17,968 nt of DNA from Amoeboradix gromovi (taxonomy: Eukaryota > Sanchytriomycota > Sanchytriomycetes > Sanchytriales > Sanchytriaceae). Below are positions 1 through 8,664 of this stretch, piece by piece. The DNA is taken from assembly GCA_018985225.1 (NCBI GenBank), contig JADGIF010000136.1, positions 1 to 17,968 on the forward strand, written 5' to 3'. The notes beneath the pieces are model-generated. The model was not told the DNA's origin, searched no databases, and worked only from the letters and a program-made list of their open reading frames with translations. Every line of letters starts with the position of its first letter. The first letter of the stretch is position 1. The position numbers and the translations under genes were made by a program.

Positions 1-223
1 TGGTATATCAGAAGAAGATCTTTTATTAATGATAGCATTTCCTCCGTATGGTGCACCTCCTTTAAAAACGAGTTAGTCTAGTTTGTATATTTGGTGTCCC
101 ATATGACTTAACAGAACATGACTTGGCCGGAACCTCTGTTGCAAAGGCAGCAATTGATCCAATTGATTTTGATTACTAATGTTCGGATTTAAAAGAGCGC
201 GGCAGTTTTTGTAAACTCATCTT

Positions 224-2878
224 TTAGTGCCATATTGCATCTTTCGTCAATAAACGAAATTTACTTTTCATTAGAAAGTGCTTAATCTCTTCTAAAGTAA
301 AGGCAGCTTTGTCCATTCTTTCAAAACTACTACTTGATGTATCCATATCAATGCTCTCCATGATTGCAGTCGTATTTTGTCGAAAGATGATAAACAGATC
401 AAAACATTTATTAAGTGTTACACTCTGTGATGCATTTTTCGAGTTAGTTGTGTCTTGCCATAATATATCGGTACAATCTTCTGCAGTTGATCTTGGAAAT
501 ATAGATTTACGCCCTTGTCTATCCAGATACTAAAAAAGCGGCTTCATATCAGTGTTTTGTTGATTAAATTAGTACAGGAATCAATCTCACCGAACTCAGA
601 CTTGGATTGGGATTCTCCAAATTTACATGACTAGGTATCTTTCTCTGCTTGCATTTTTGGATTTTCATATTCTACTCAAGAATAATGATGTATGTGCTCT
701 TTTCAATATATAGCAGATCCTAATCTACCAATCCCACTGGTCATGACAACCCATGAGTTTAAGCAATTGAAATTGTATTTGGGGCTCTTATTTCTAAGTG
801 GCTTTTGTTGAAAGTCTAGTCGATTTGTTTAGCTTCATTATACCATTTAATATATACACGATTAAAATTATTTTGATGTTTAGATTTATGTCAATAGCTG
901 TCACCGAATATGTTAAGCTTAAATTACAACAGAGATCATTGATTTAGTCAACTAATTTTGGTTAGGGAATATTATTCACTAGCAGTTTTCAATTACGATG
1001 ATAGTGAAGAAATTGTTACTTTGAAGAGAGCAGTTGCGATTTCATCTGGAAAATTTTACATTAAATTTTTAATGTTGCAATAGTGCAGAATTTAGAAAGA
1101 AATTTTGGAAAAACACAACAGTTTTTTAAAATTTTGTCAATATCTAGGATGATTCACTTCGCAAATCAGGGTAGTAGTGACATCTATTATTGATTTTAAT
1201 GAGGACAAAAAAACAACGTATCTTGGTTTACTCGGATGTTGAGAAGCAATTTTGTTAAGAATTGAAATTTTAGGAGTAAAGCCTTTCAAAACTAAGGGAA
1301 TACAACGAAAAACCGCATGCTTTTACATAGAGCTAATTATGCAAGCGTAGTTTATGAAACCAATGATTTGGTGCTTTGTTTCATCTCTATTTGCTCGCTG
1401 TGTATGATTATTAGCACAGAGCTTGAAATCAACATTATTATGCATAAACTTTGTTAACGCTAAAACATTATTTGACCGTCCTGTCGCATCTAGTTCCAGC
1501 TTTAGTTTGAACTCCTTAGCAAATAAAACAACTGGGAGTACACAAGCAATATTACTTGATCATATTCATGGTTTTAGAAAAGGCAAACTGTCTATAAAAC
1601 GTCGATTGCTAAACTAACATCAGTGCCGGTTGTTTCTTTACTAATATCACATCCGCTTGAAAATTTTGTAGTAATCAAAATATGATTTTCTGTTTTAGCA
1701 GTAACCGTATTGATTCTAAGACTATAGATTCTTGATCTAAGACACAGATTCGACTCATTTGGCTCTTGATTGATAAACGTTGCAAAATTCAAATCAGACC
1801 AGATCAATAGATTAGATGCAGTCGCAATTTTTACAGAGCTCCGATTATCTAAATTCTCAGCAGCACTTCGCTGCGATCACTTGTGAGGGGTTTTATAAGA
1901 AGAAATTATCTGTTGTAATATCAGTGTTCTATTCCGCTTAAGTATGCTACTGTTCTTCTGATTGTATTTAAATTCACAACTGCTACTGTTCGTCGGTTGA
2001 CTCGGCACATAACAGAACTAATAAATAAAGCAATTTTTACTTTATCTAACCACGAATGTGCAAATAGCTTTCATTATTTATTAAATAAACCATTTTCTTG
2101 ATTGCATGACAATTTCTTACAAAAAAAAGTATTTCCAGACTTTTCTAATGTGTAAATAGTTGATACTGATCCTCTGCTCAAGTGACAAATGGAGCCAAAT
2201 GTAACCCAGATTATTTTAAATCTGAAGAAACAAGTAAAAAGTAATTCACCTCAGTAGAGTAAGAGCGCGAGCTGTCATGGTAATAGAAACTAACATGTTA
2301 GTTTCTCTGTGGAACTTGTCAATTTTCTCGGATATCAACACTTTCCATGAGGTGTACAGCCATACATTTTAATATATAAATTATTTGTCACGGTTATATC
2401 TGCTATTTCACTCCAATTTGTTCTCTTTTTAGACTTTACTAACCATATGAAAATACAGTAATCTAGTTTATTATCCATTGAAAACGGGTGCAAGTCTTGC
2501 GATTCCTAATATGTCACATCTAAAAAATCACTAACAGATAACGAGTATGCATTTTCCCAGTGTAATTTGTCAAGGGGTGGACAGATAGATGCGTTTTATG
2601 TTTGTTGTTACTTGTCTCAAAAGCAAATAAGACATAGAATCTGTATCCTGGAGACATTTAAGATAAAACTCAAATGCAGGTAAAATGTTTATTTCATTAG
2701 GGAAGATACACGTTATGCATAAATCAGTCGTCTGAGAATCCGCAGTCCTCAACTTAATTCCCTCGTGATACAAACTTGCCTTCCAGTACATCCGCAGTAT
2801 CGGCAATCTTAAATACAAACAATTTGCGGTCATGCAAATGTACAAACTGCTATTTTGAAGCAGGTAGCGATCGTATGG
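224..2878 (-). pseudogene. Chain of decayed coding-like fragments, gene or mobile-element relic
   Basis: Read on the minus strand, this stretch contains successive protein-like open runs in changing frames. They lie at 2878-2573 (102 codons), about 2590-2338 (one internal TAG at 2508-2506), about 2345-2230, 1876-1595 (94 codons), 1559-1140 (140 codons with one TAA at 1325-1323), about 890-765 (one stop) and 529-227 (101 codons). Each run ends in a stop or frame change and none has a convincing start plus continuation, as expected for a long gene decaying by point changes and small indels. The run at 1559-1140 contains LELDATG followed by NNVLALTKF, which could be a worn retropepsin-like DTG site. 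The run near 2470-2340 has a Myb-like pattern ending NWSEIA. Neither is strong enough to name the family. Part of the last fragment is repeated, inverted, near 14.9-15.1 kb, which favours a mobile element. Confidence 0.4.
418..613 (-). repeat. Dispersed relic repeat, copy A
   Basis: The reverse complement of this segment aligns colinearly with 14893-15117 on the plus strand. Exact islands are CAATCCAAGTCTGA (596-609 here, 14896-14909 there) and AAATCTATATTT (497-508 here, 15010-15021 there). Between and beyond them the match is imperfect but clear by eye, with small indels. In the coding-like frame both copies keep KSIF, then W-x-D, then SKN at similar spacing. The two copies have opposite orientation and different frameshifts, so they look like independently decayed members of one family. 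Confidence 0.5.
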
Positions 2879-3142
2879 CTACAGGAAACATATATTAATA
2901 TATATCCCTGTCTGATACGGCCTCAAGACAGCGGTTACTAACGCTACCACTGCAATTGAACGACTGTCATATCAGTTTCTCCAGGTAAACTTGCTTTTCT
3001 TGAAAATGAGGGCTTCTGAAGAGAATAAATATCAAGTAATTAAAAAAATACTTTTGGCTTAATTTCTTGATTACAAGATCTTTTTAAGTAAGCGGCACTA
3101 GCCAATGATAATTTAATAGTTTCATTCATTTATTCACTACCT

Positions 3143-6100
3143 TTATTCCCTGCTTCTTTGTGTCACTCTGCTATGTTCCCACATATCCAAATGCGGCAAT
3201 TCTTCGTGCTTAATATCTACAAGAGCTTGCCATTCACTTAGCCTATTAACATCATCACATTTAATGTAACCGACTGATATTAAATATCCGAGCATTCTCC
3301 GAATACAAGACTGTATGCTTTTATTCTCTATCAATATTCCATCTCTGCTTAGTATGCTGGCTATTAGCTTCTTGCAGTTGTCATCATTCAATTTCACTCC
3401 TTTTGTATTACTTGGTAAATCATCTGTGACAAAATGCAATAATGGCATTAAAACATCATTGACATTCATTTGTAGTCTAGTCTTCCATTCTTTATACTCT
3501 ATCGGAATGATGTCCATGTAATTAGCGCAATATCCGAACAAATCAGTAAATGTAAAGTCAGTTGATTGCCATGTCATAAACACATTATTATATTTCATGG
3601 CACTGTCAACACTTGCTAAAACAACGCTAGAAACATAGTCAACTGTACACATGTTAATATGGTTACTAATAATAGGAGCACATTTTAGCACCTGACTTCC
3701 TTTAACCATTCTAAAAATGAAATCGTCAGTATTGGTGTATCCTTTTACCGAGTGTCCTACAATGTATCCCGGTCTTATTATATTTGTTGGTAATGGTTGA
3801 TTTTTCAATATGCACTCACTGGTCCATTTAGATTGACCATATCCTGTCACTGGATAATGACTAGCTAACGAATCACCCTCATGCACAACAGTACCGTCAT
3901 TTCCTAATACGCTAGTACTGCTAATAAATATTAGTGGCTTTATTTTCTTATTACAGCTTATTCTATATGCTTCAACTGTGCTGTTTACATTTGATGCTTC
4001 TAACCTATTGTACGGATATACCCAGTGTACCAAAGCACCATTGTGTATTACTACATCTGACATAACGCTAATACTGTTAAACAGACTATCAGACAAGCCA
4101 AGTAATGGCAAGCTTAAATCACCACGAACAACAACTACACAAGGACCAGGGATACGCTCATCCACACTAGAATGGATCAGGCCATCTTCTATTTCATTCC
4201 CATACTGTTTCATAGCTGTAATAAGTTTACTCTTGCAATGATCTAAATCATTGCCTCGTATCAAGCAATAAACAGTGCATTTATTGACTAGAAGTTCATT
4301 TAGTATGAATGATCCTAAATAGCCAGTGCTCCCAGTAAGGAATACGCTCTTGTGCTTAATTCCTGTACTCACAGGTTTATAATCAAGCAATAGCTGTCTA
4401 CTTGCCTTGTTAATTAAATCTATTTCGTTTCTCAACACGGGTACTTTAAGCCTGTATGATTCATCATTCTTTTCAGTTTCATATCCAGAGTTGTATTCAT
4501 CCTCAGAATTCATAACATGTTGGGCTAACTTGTGTATCGTGTTGAACTTGTACAAGTCGTTCATCTTAATGATAATGTTGACCAAATTGCATTCATACAG
4601 GAAACGGGTAGCAAGTATAGAATGCATACCATTAGTAAAGAAATCATCATTTAGCTTAATTGATAGCTTTAGTTTATTTAATATCTGAGATAACTGCGAT
4701 TCATGGTAGGTCATTGATTCATAACTAGGACTAGTAGGAGGATTTACAATAGGGAGTGCGTTCTTATCAATTTTACCATTTGGCGTTAAAGGGAGAAACG
4801 GTAGCAAGATAAATATATTTGGAATAGAATATGATGGTAGAACAGAACATAGATGCTTTTTGATAGACTCAATCGCATTTTCATGGGAATCTTTGAGAAC
4901 AACATAACTTACTAAAACATGTTCTTCATTTTCATCTCTTTTAATGAGAGTAATGTTAGATTTAATAAGTGGATAATTGGATAAGTGAATATCAATTTCA
5001 CCTAGCTCAATTCTAAATCCTCTAATCTTGATCTGATCATCCATGCGACCAATACATTCTGCATGGCCATTTGGCAAATATCTGGCTAAATCGCCAGTTT
5101 TATAACATCTATCATATGAGTTGTTGGTAAATGGATTGACAACGAATTTTGCAGTACTCAACACATCTGAGTCTTCCTTGTATCCTTTTGCCAATCCACC
5201 GCTACGAATGTATATTTCACCCAATTCACCGATACTACATAGTTTACTGTTATTGTTCAGAATAAGCAACTGTACATCATTCATACCAATACCAGCGCTC
5301 ATTATATGTTTAGATAACAGGAAACTTGGAAACTCATGCTTGTTTGGAATTAAGAAATACGACACAGACCTCTGAGTTTCCGTGGTTCCGTACATGTTGA
5401 TAATTGAAGCATTTAGAGCTACACGTTGTAGTTTAGTAACATCTCGACGGGTTAAAACATCACCAACAAAAAAAGCATTTTTCAGACAAGGCATGGAGAC
5501 AGCATTATTAACAACCAATTGGCCCATTGCAGGGGTTAAATGGGTTACAGACAACTGGTTATCGTTAACCCACTTGCTAATTAGGCCGTTATGTATAACA
5601 TCAACAGAAGGAATGTGTAATTGAGCACCAAGGAACAGTGGAGTAAATATGTCACGCTGAATAGGATCATGCGCAATACCGCTAAGCATTGTGAACCTGT
5701 CAGCCTTAGACAGACAGAATTTATCTGACATCCAAGGGTAATAATGAGTTAGTGAATAATGACGACCTAGAACACCTTTAGGAATGCCCGTAGACCCACT
5801 AGTAAAAGACAATGTAGCGATGTCCTCAGGACCAATATCAATAGGCAATGGTGTACTAGAAATATCATCAATTGAGGGTGTTGACGATATCGAACGATTT
5901 CTAACTGAGAAATTTGTTAAAAAACAATTAGGATTGCTATCATTTATAAAAGCAAGAACTGAAGGCTGCAATTCCCCGCTGCGATCTATATGAATGACAG
6001 CTTTAGGTTGAGCGACTTTTAAATATATAATTTGGCGATCAGAAGGATATAGAGGATCTATGATGTTAACAGTTAAATTCGCACCTAAAATACCCATTAT

Positions 6101-6910
6101 TGCAATCACTAGTTCCACGCCGCGATAAGCAAAAACAGTACAAACGTCGCCTTTCGACAATTTGCTATTTGTTAAGAAATGGCTGACTTTGTTTGAAAGC
6201 GAGAAAATATCACCATACGAATAATTCATAAAATCATCGACAACACAGGTGGAGTCGGGATGAGACTCAGAATTACTTCTGAATATGGATACAATACTAC
6301 CAGGCCATTCATTCCAATGCAGATCGCTAGTAGGAACAGGTAAAACCGATGATGCAAGATCGGTAATCAAGTTAATCTTGAAGACCTCAGTAGTCAAAGG
6401 AACTCTTAGAACAAGATCTATTTGGTTTAAAATATCGTTCATTCTATCTTGGAGATAAATGGCAGAATTGTACGATAAATTGGCCTTAAATTGCAGTTTC
6501 TTAATGTTTGGTAGCATCTCAATACTGAATTCTACTGGGGATGAGGATTTTGACGAAGATACAAGAGAAATACCAGCTGCACTAGTGGCATTAGAGTAGT
6601 TCGACTTGAGTTTCAGATGTTCCAGAATATCCTGGCATGTATCAGTATCAGAAACAGCACACTTGAACAGAAGCTTGTCTATACCAATTTCAATGTTTGG
6701 ATTGCAATGTCTTGATAGAATTACAATAAGCGCCATGGCAAATTTACTAAACGGTTCTTCGATTAACGAGTAAGTTTTTGAGACAGACGCCAAAATTTCA
6801 TGGTCAGTAGTTGCAAAATCTGTAGGAAATTGCATCTGTTTCGCAAGGGTCAAACTGGTATATGAGAGCCATTCTGACAAAATGTCATCATTTCTAAGTT
6901 GGAGGAACAT
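3143..6910 (-). CDS. LYS2: L-2-aminoadipate reductase (alpha-aminoadipate-semialdehyde dehydrogenase large subunit)
   Basis: This protein of 1255 residues reduces alpha-aminoadipate to its semialdehyde in fungal lysine biosynthesis, using ATP, a phosphopantetheine arm and NADPH. Domain order is complete. A divergent N-terminal region covers about 1-200. An AMP-forming adenylation domain covers about 205-720, with TSGSTGIPKGV at 370-380, GIAHDPIQRD at 411-420, NMYGTTETQRSVSYF at 505-519, KTGDLARYLPNG at 604-615 and NGKIDK at 711-716. The carrier domain has Ser764 in NGMHSILATRF. The NADP-binding reductase domain has TGSTGYLGSF from 859, ISSTS at 996-1000 and YGQSKW at 1024-1029. The usual carrier motif GGHS is GMHS here, but the attachment serine is kept. 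Yeast Lys2, as I recall it, has about 1390 residues; most of the difference is in loops. Activity needs a separate phosphopantetheinyl transferase (Lys5), not seen here. No intron is needed. An AATAAA on the minus strand lies just past the stop. Confidence 0.97.
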   Translation of the reverse strand: MFLQLRNDDILSEWLSYTSLTLAKQMQFPTDFATTDHEILASVSKTYSLIEEPFSKFAMALIVILSRHCNPNIEIGIDKLLFKCAVSDTDTCQDILEHLKLKSNYSNATSAAGISLVSSSKSSSPVEFSIEMLPNIKKLQFKANLSYNSAIYLQDRMNDILNQIDLVLRVPLTTEVFKINLITDLASSVLPVPTSDLHWNEWPGSIVSIFRSNSESHPDSTCVVDDFMNYSYGDIFSLSNKVSHFLTNSKLSKGDVCTVFAYRGVELVIAIMGILGANLTVNIIDPLYPSDRQIIYLKVAQPKAVIHIDRSGELQPSVLAFINDSNPNCFLTNFSVRNRSISSTPSIDDISSTPLPIDIGPEDIATLSFTSGSTGIPKGVLGRHYSLTHYYPWMSDKFCLSKADRFTMLSGIAHDPIQRDIFTPLFLGAQLHIPSVDVIHNGLISKWVNDNQLSVTHLTPAMGQLVVNNAVSMPCLKNAFFVGDVLTRRDVTKLQRVALNASIINMYGTTETQRSVSYFLIPNKHEFPSFLLSKHIMSAGIGMNDVQLLILNNNSKLCSIGELGEIYIRSGGLAKGYKEDSDVLSTAKFVVNPFTNNSYDRCYKTGDLARYLPNGHAECIGRMDDQIKIRGFRIELGEIDIHLSNYPLIKSNITLIKRDENEEHVLVSYVVLKDSHENAIESIKKHLCSVLPSYSIPNIFILLPFLPLTPNGKIDKNALPIVNPPTSPSYESMTYHESQLSQILNKLKLSIKLNDDFFTNGMHSILATRFLYECNLVNIIIKMNDLYKFNTIHKLAQHVMNSEDEYNSGYETEKNDESYRLKVPVLRNEIDLINKASRQLLLDYKPVSTGIKHKSVFLTGSTGYLGSFILNELLVNKCTVYCLIRGNDLDHCKSKLITAMKQYGNEIEDGLIHSSVDERIPGPCVVVVRGDLSLPLLGLSDSLFNSISVMSDVVIHNGALVHWVYPYNRLEASNVNSTVEAYRISCNKKIKPLIFISSTSVLGNDGTVVHEGDSLASHYPVTGYGQSKWTSECILKNQPLPTNIIRPGYIVGHSVKGYTNTDDFIFRMVKGSQVLKCAPIISNHINMCTVDYVSSVVLASVDSAMKYNNVFMTWQSTDFTFTDLFGYCANYMDIIPIEYKEWKTRLQMNVNDVLMPLLHFVTDDLPSNTKGVKLNDDNCKKLIASILSRDGILIENKSIQSCIRRMLGYLISVGYIKCDDVNRLSEWQALVDIKHEELPHLDMWEHSRVTQRSRE

Positions 6911-7097
6911 CTAGAAACCACAATAAGGAATCTGAAATCTACATGTCATCAGATACGAAAGAAAGACATAAAGCAGAACATGAAAATGATTATCGATTGA
7001 GATGTTGCAACACATGCTCAAGTGCTAATCAGCCAAGCTATTTTGAAATACGTATTGCCAGTGCATATTTCATATTCTAAAAAGCCCTAATGACATA

Positions 7098-7349
7098 TTA
7101 TGGACTGAAATATTTTTCCAAGTCCTCGTACTTATACTGGTGGACATTTTTGGAAATTAAGTCACATATGGGTTCTTCTTTGAAGGGAAAGCAGGTTATA
7201 TTTATGATAGTTGCGAAAAGAAAAGTGTCAATATAGAACGAAAACGAATTAGGCAGTTGTAGACCATGAGGAGATTCAGTTGCGTTATTTGTACATTTTA
7301 ACAAAATAAACATGAAGAGTGAGACTATTGTATTTAAATACGCGATCAT
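7098..7349 (-). CDS. Small putative secreted protein
   Basis: This open frame of 83 residues starts with a plausible signal peptide: a hydrophobic run over residues 3-17 followed by polar residues, with cleavage likely near 20-23. The mature part is short and carries two cysteines. I do not recognise it. The segment ending ATIINITC, with a second cysteine nine residues on, faintly recalls the start of fungal class 3 lipases, but no GxSxG motif or lipase body follows in any frame. It is therefore either a small secreted protein or the 5' remnant of a longer one. It ends about 190 bases upstream of the LYS2-type start on the same strand, so the space between also has to hold that gene's promoter. 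The start is the only in-frame ATG giving a signal peptide. The length alone does not prove coding. Confidence 0.35.
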   Translation of the reverse strand: MIAYLNTIVSLFMFILLKCTNNATESPHGLQLPNSFSFYIDTFLFATIINITCFPFKEEPICDLISKNVHQYKYEDLEKYFSP

Positions 7350-7476
7350 TCTAGATATGTGTTGATAAATTGGACTAATTCATAGTGGCATATACATCTT
7401 AGAGCATATCCGAAACAGCAACAACTATGGATACCACTGTTGAGGATTAGACTATCTGTTCTTACTAAGATTACTA

Positions 7477-7955
7477 TTAATTTATCATCTGAAAATTACG
7501 CGAAATATTTTGCTGTTCCGCTTGTCTACAAAGCTTGTCCTCAAAGCTACTCAGTAGAAATTCTATGACTTGATGATTTCGTTTATTGTCTTTATACGCA
7601 TACTGGGATTGTTGGAATTATTTTACTGCTTGAGCGTCGCTAAACAATTTGCTAAGATCTGTTTGTAACTGAAATCGCTTTCTTTCCTTTCACGCAACAT
7701 AACATTAAATAAATGATAGTCCAAGTATTTTTAAAGCTTCTGTATACACTTGTCCACATAAAGCATTAAACCCCATTTTAAAGATTGCTTCCTAGTATGA
7801 ATTGATTAGATCGATAAGTAGCATATTATTCATTTGAAAAATATTACTAAATGAGTCAATTATTGCTAATTTTGAGACCCATCGTTATATATGCTTGGTC
7901 TTGTTTTGATGTTGCCATCTCTTGAATTCAGTTAATTGATTGTACAATGATTGGC
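7477..7955 (-). pseudogene. Interrupted coding-like track upstream of the small secreted protein
   Basis: A single minus-strand frame reads through most of this gap as protein-like sequence, with about five in-frame stops. The best runs are at about 7800-7718 (starting EAIFKMGFNALCGQVYTEAL) and 7617-7480 (46 codons, including QVIEFLLSSFEDKLCRQ). The frame is kept across the stops, which suits a recent pseudogene or a gene with tiny introns. One interruption could be removed by a GTAAAA...CCCAG intron of only 24 nt, too short to trust. The 5' end overlaps the first exon region of the plus-strand surface protein. I recognise no family. In AT-rich DNA a run of 46 codons can arise by chance, so this is only a candidate. 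Confidence 0.2.
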
Positions 7956-8558
7956 TACTTTTTCATCCAAAAGGTATTAACAAAGCAATCTAACCTAAGC
8001 AATTGGATGTTGTTTTTATTGAACCAGTTTTCTGCAGCAAGTTCAAAGTCTGGTTCTTCAACATGCAATCTAAATCCACCAACGTCGGCGTCATTCTTGT
8101 CGCCAGACCCTGCAAATGGCCAAAAAGTAGAACAATACGCGTTCGGGGATGCAATCGAGCTGAAGTGGGAGTTAGCAGACTCTTCCGTTAGTATTAACGC
8201 AGCGGTTCAGCTGTTACTACCTAACACAATAAAAGCCCAGACTATAGCAATTATCGGCGGGTCGACCTCATATAGCTGGAATGCGACAAACACTTTTGTA
8301 GATGCAATTACCGGCAAAAGCGTGGTTCTTCAAAATACAGCTGGTTATTACTTTCTAATTCACGATAACAACACCGGTGTGAGCTCTACAGGTCAGACTT
8401 GTCAAGGCGGTATTGCAGATTGTACATCAAAGGAAATCCAATTTTTCACTTCTGGAGGCTTGACAGGCAGTAACCGTAGAAGCGATGGAACAGACACAAG
8501 ACCTGGCATATTTTTTCTTAGTCTTCTTTTCATTGCAGCATTTTCAACTAAAATTTAA
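7947..8558 (+). CDS. Putative GPI-anchored surface protein with DUF7137-like (Kre9/Knh1-like) beta-sandwich core
   Basis: As read from the first ATG this is 203 residues. The core (about 49-170) has the pattern of fungal extracellular Ig-like domains: FLSPDPANGQK, then FGDAIELKWEL, a central SYSWNAT and YYFLIHDNN. This resembles DUF7137 and, more distantly, Kre9/Knh1. Several N-x-T sites, four cysteines and a C-terminal tail support secretion. The tail has a small-residue stretch around 176-181 and a hydrophobic run at 187-200, the shape of a GPI-attachment signal. The N-terminus is doubtful because residues 1-35 are a poor signal peptide. An alternative start at 7891 gives a hydrophobic leader (MLGLVLMLPSLEF) and joins in frame to 8038 through a 107-nt intron (GTTAAT...CTGCAG) with a CTAAC branch-like site at 7990-7994. 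A 54-nt GTATTA...CCAG intron (7974-8027) also keeps frame. An AATAAA overlaps the stop region. Family assignment is from memory of the pattern. Confidence 0.7.
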   Translation: MIGYFFIQKVLTKQSNLSNWMLFLLNQFSAASSKSGSSTCNLNPPTSASFLSPDPANGQKVEQYAFGDAIELKWELADSSVSINAAVQLLLPNTIKAQTIAIIGGSTSYSWNATNTFVDAITGKSVVLQNTAGYYFLIHDNNTGVSSTGQTCQGGIADCTSKEIQFFTSGGLTGSNRRSDGTDTRPGIFFLSLLFIAAFSTKI

Positions 8559-8664
8559 ATAAATTTTTCACGCATTATATTCCCGAAGTCTCGTGAAATA
8601 CAATTCCTCTCTCAGACTTTAAGCATTATAGTGTAAAATTTACAAAACAGCATAATTTTAAATT

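Noticed and set aside
2-76. Plus-strand open frame of 24 codons ending at TAG, starting GISEEDLLLMIAFPPYGAPP, which could be the end of a gene entering from the left.
   Set aside because: It is too short to separate from chance, and the minus strand here continues the relic and shows similarity to 15.5 kb. Only upstream sequence can settle it.
309-533. Plus-strand ORF of 74 residues.
   Set aside because: It is the shadow of the 101-codon minus-strand relic frame that has a related copy at about 15 kb.
727-810. Plus-strand reading TTHEFKQLKLYLGLLFLSGF resembling the start of a piggyBac transposase domain.
   Set aside because: It is short, stops at once, and no later piggyBac motif follows. 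The opposite strand has better and longer coding-like frames in the same place.
1423-1617. Plus-strand ORF of 64 residues.
   Set aside because: It lies opposite the longer, more protein-like minus frame at 1559-1140 and has no features of its own.
2890-2903. Perfect AT palindrome ATATATTAATATAT.
   Set aside because: Expected in AT-rich DNA; no stem with loop, promoter context or repeat partner was found.
4407-4688. Several plus-strand ORFs inside the LYS2-type gene.
   Set aside because: All are antisense shadows of a confidently assigned coding frame.
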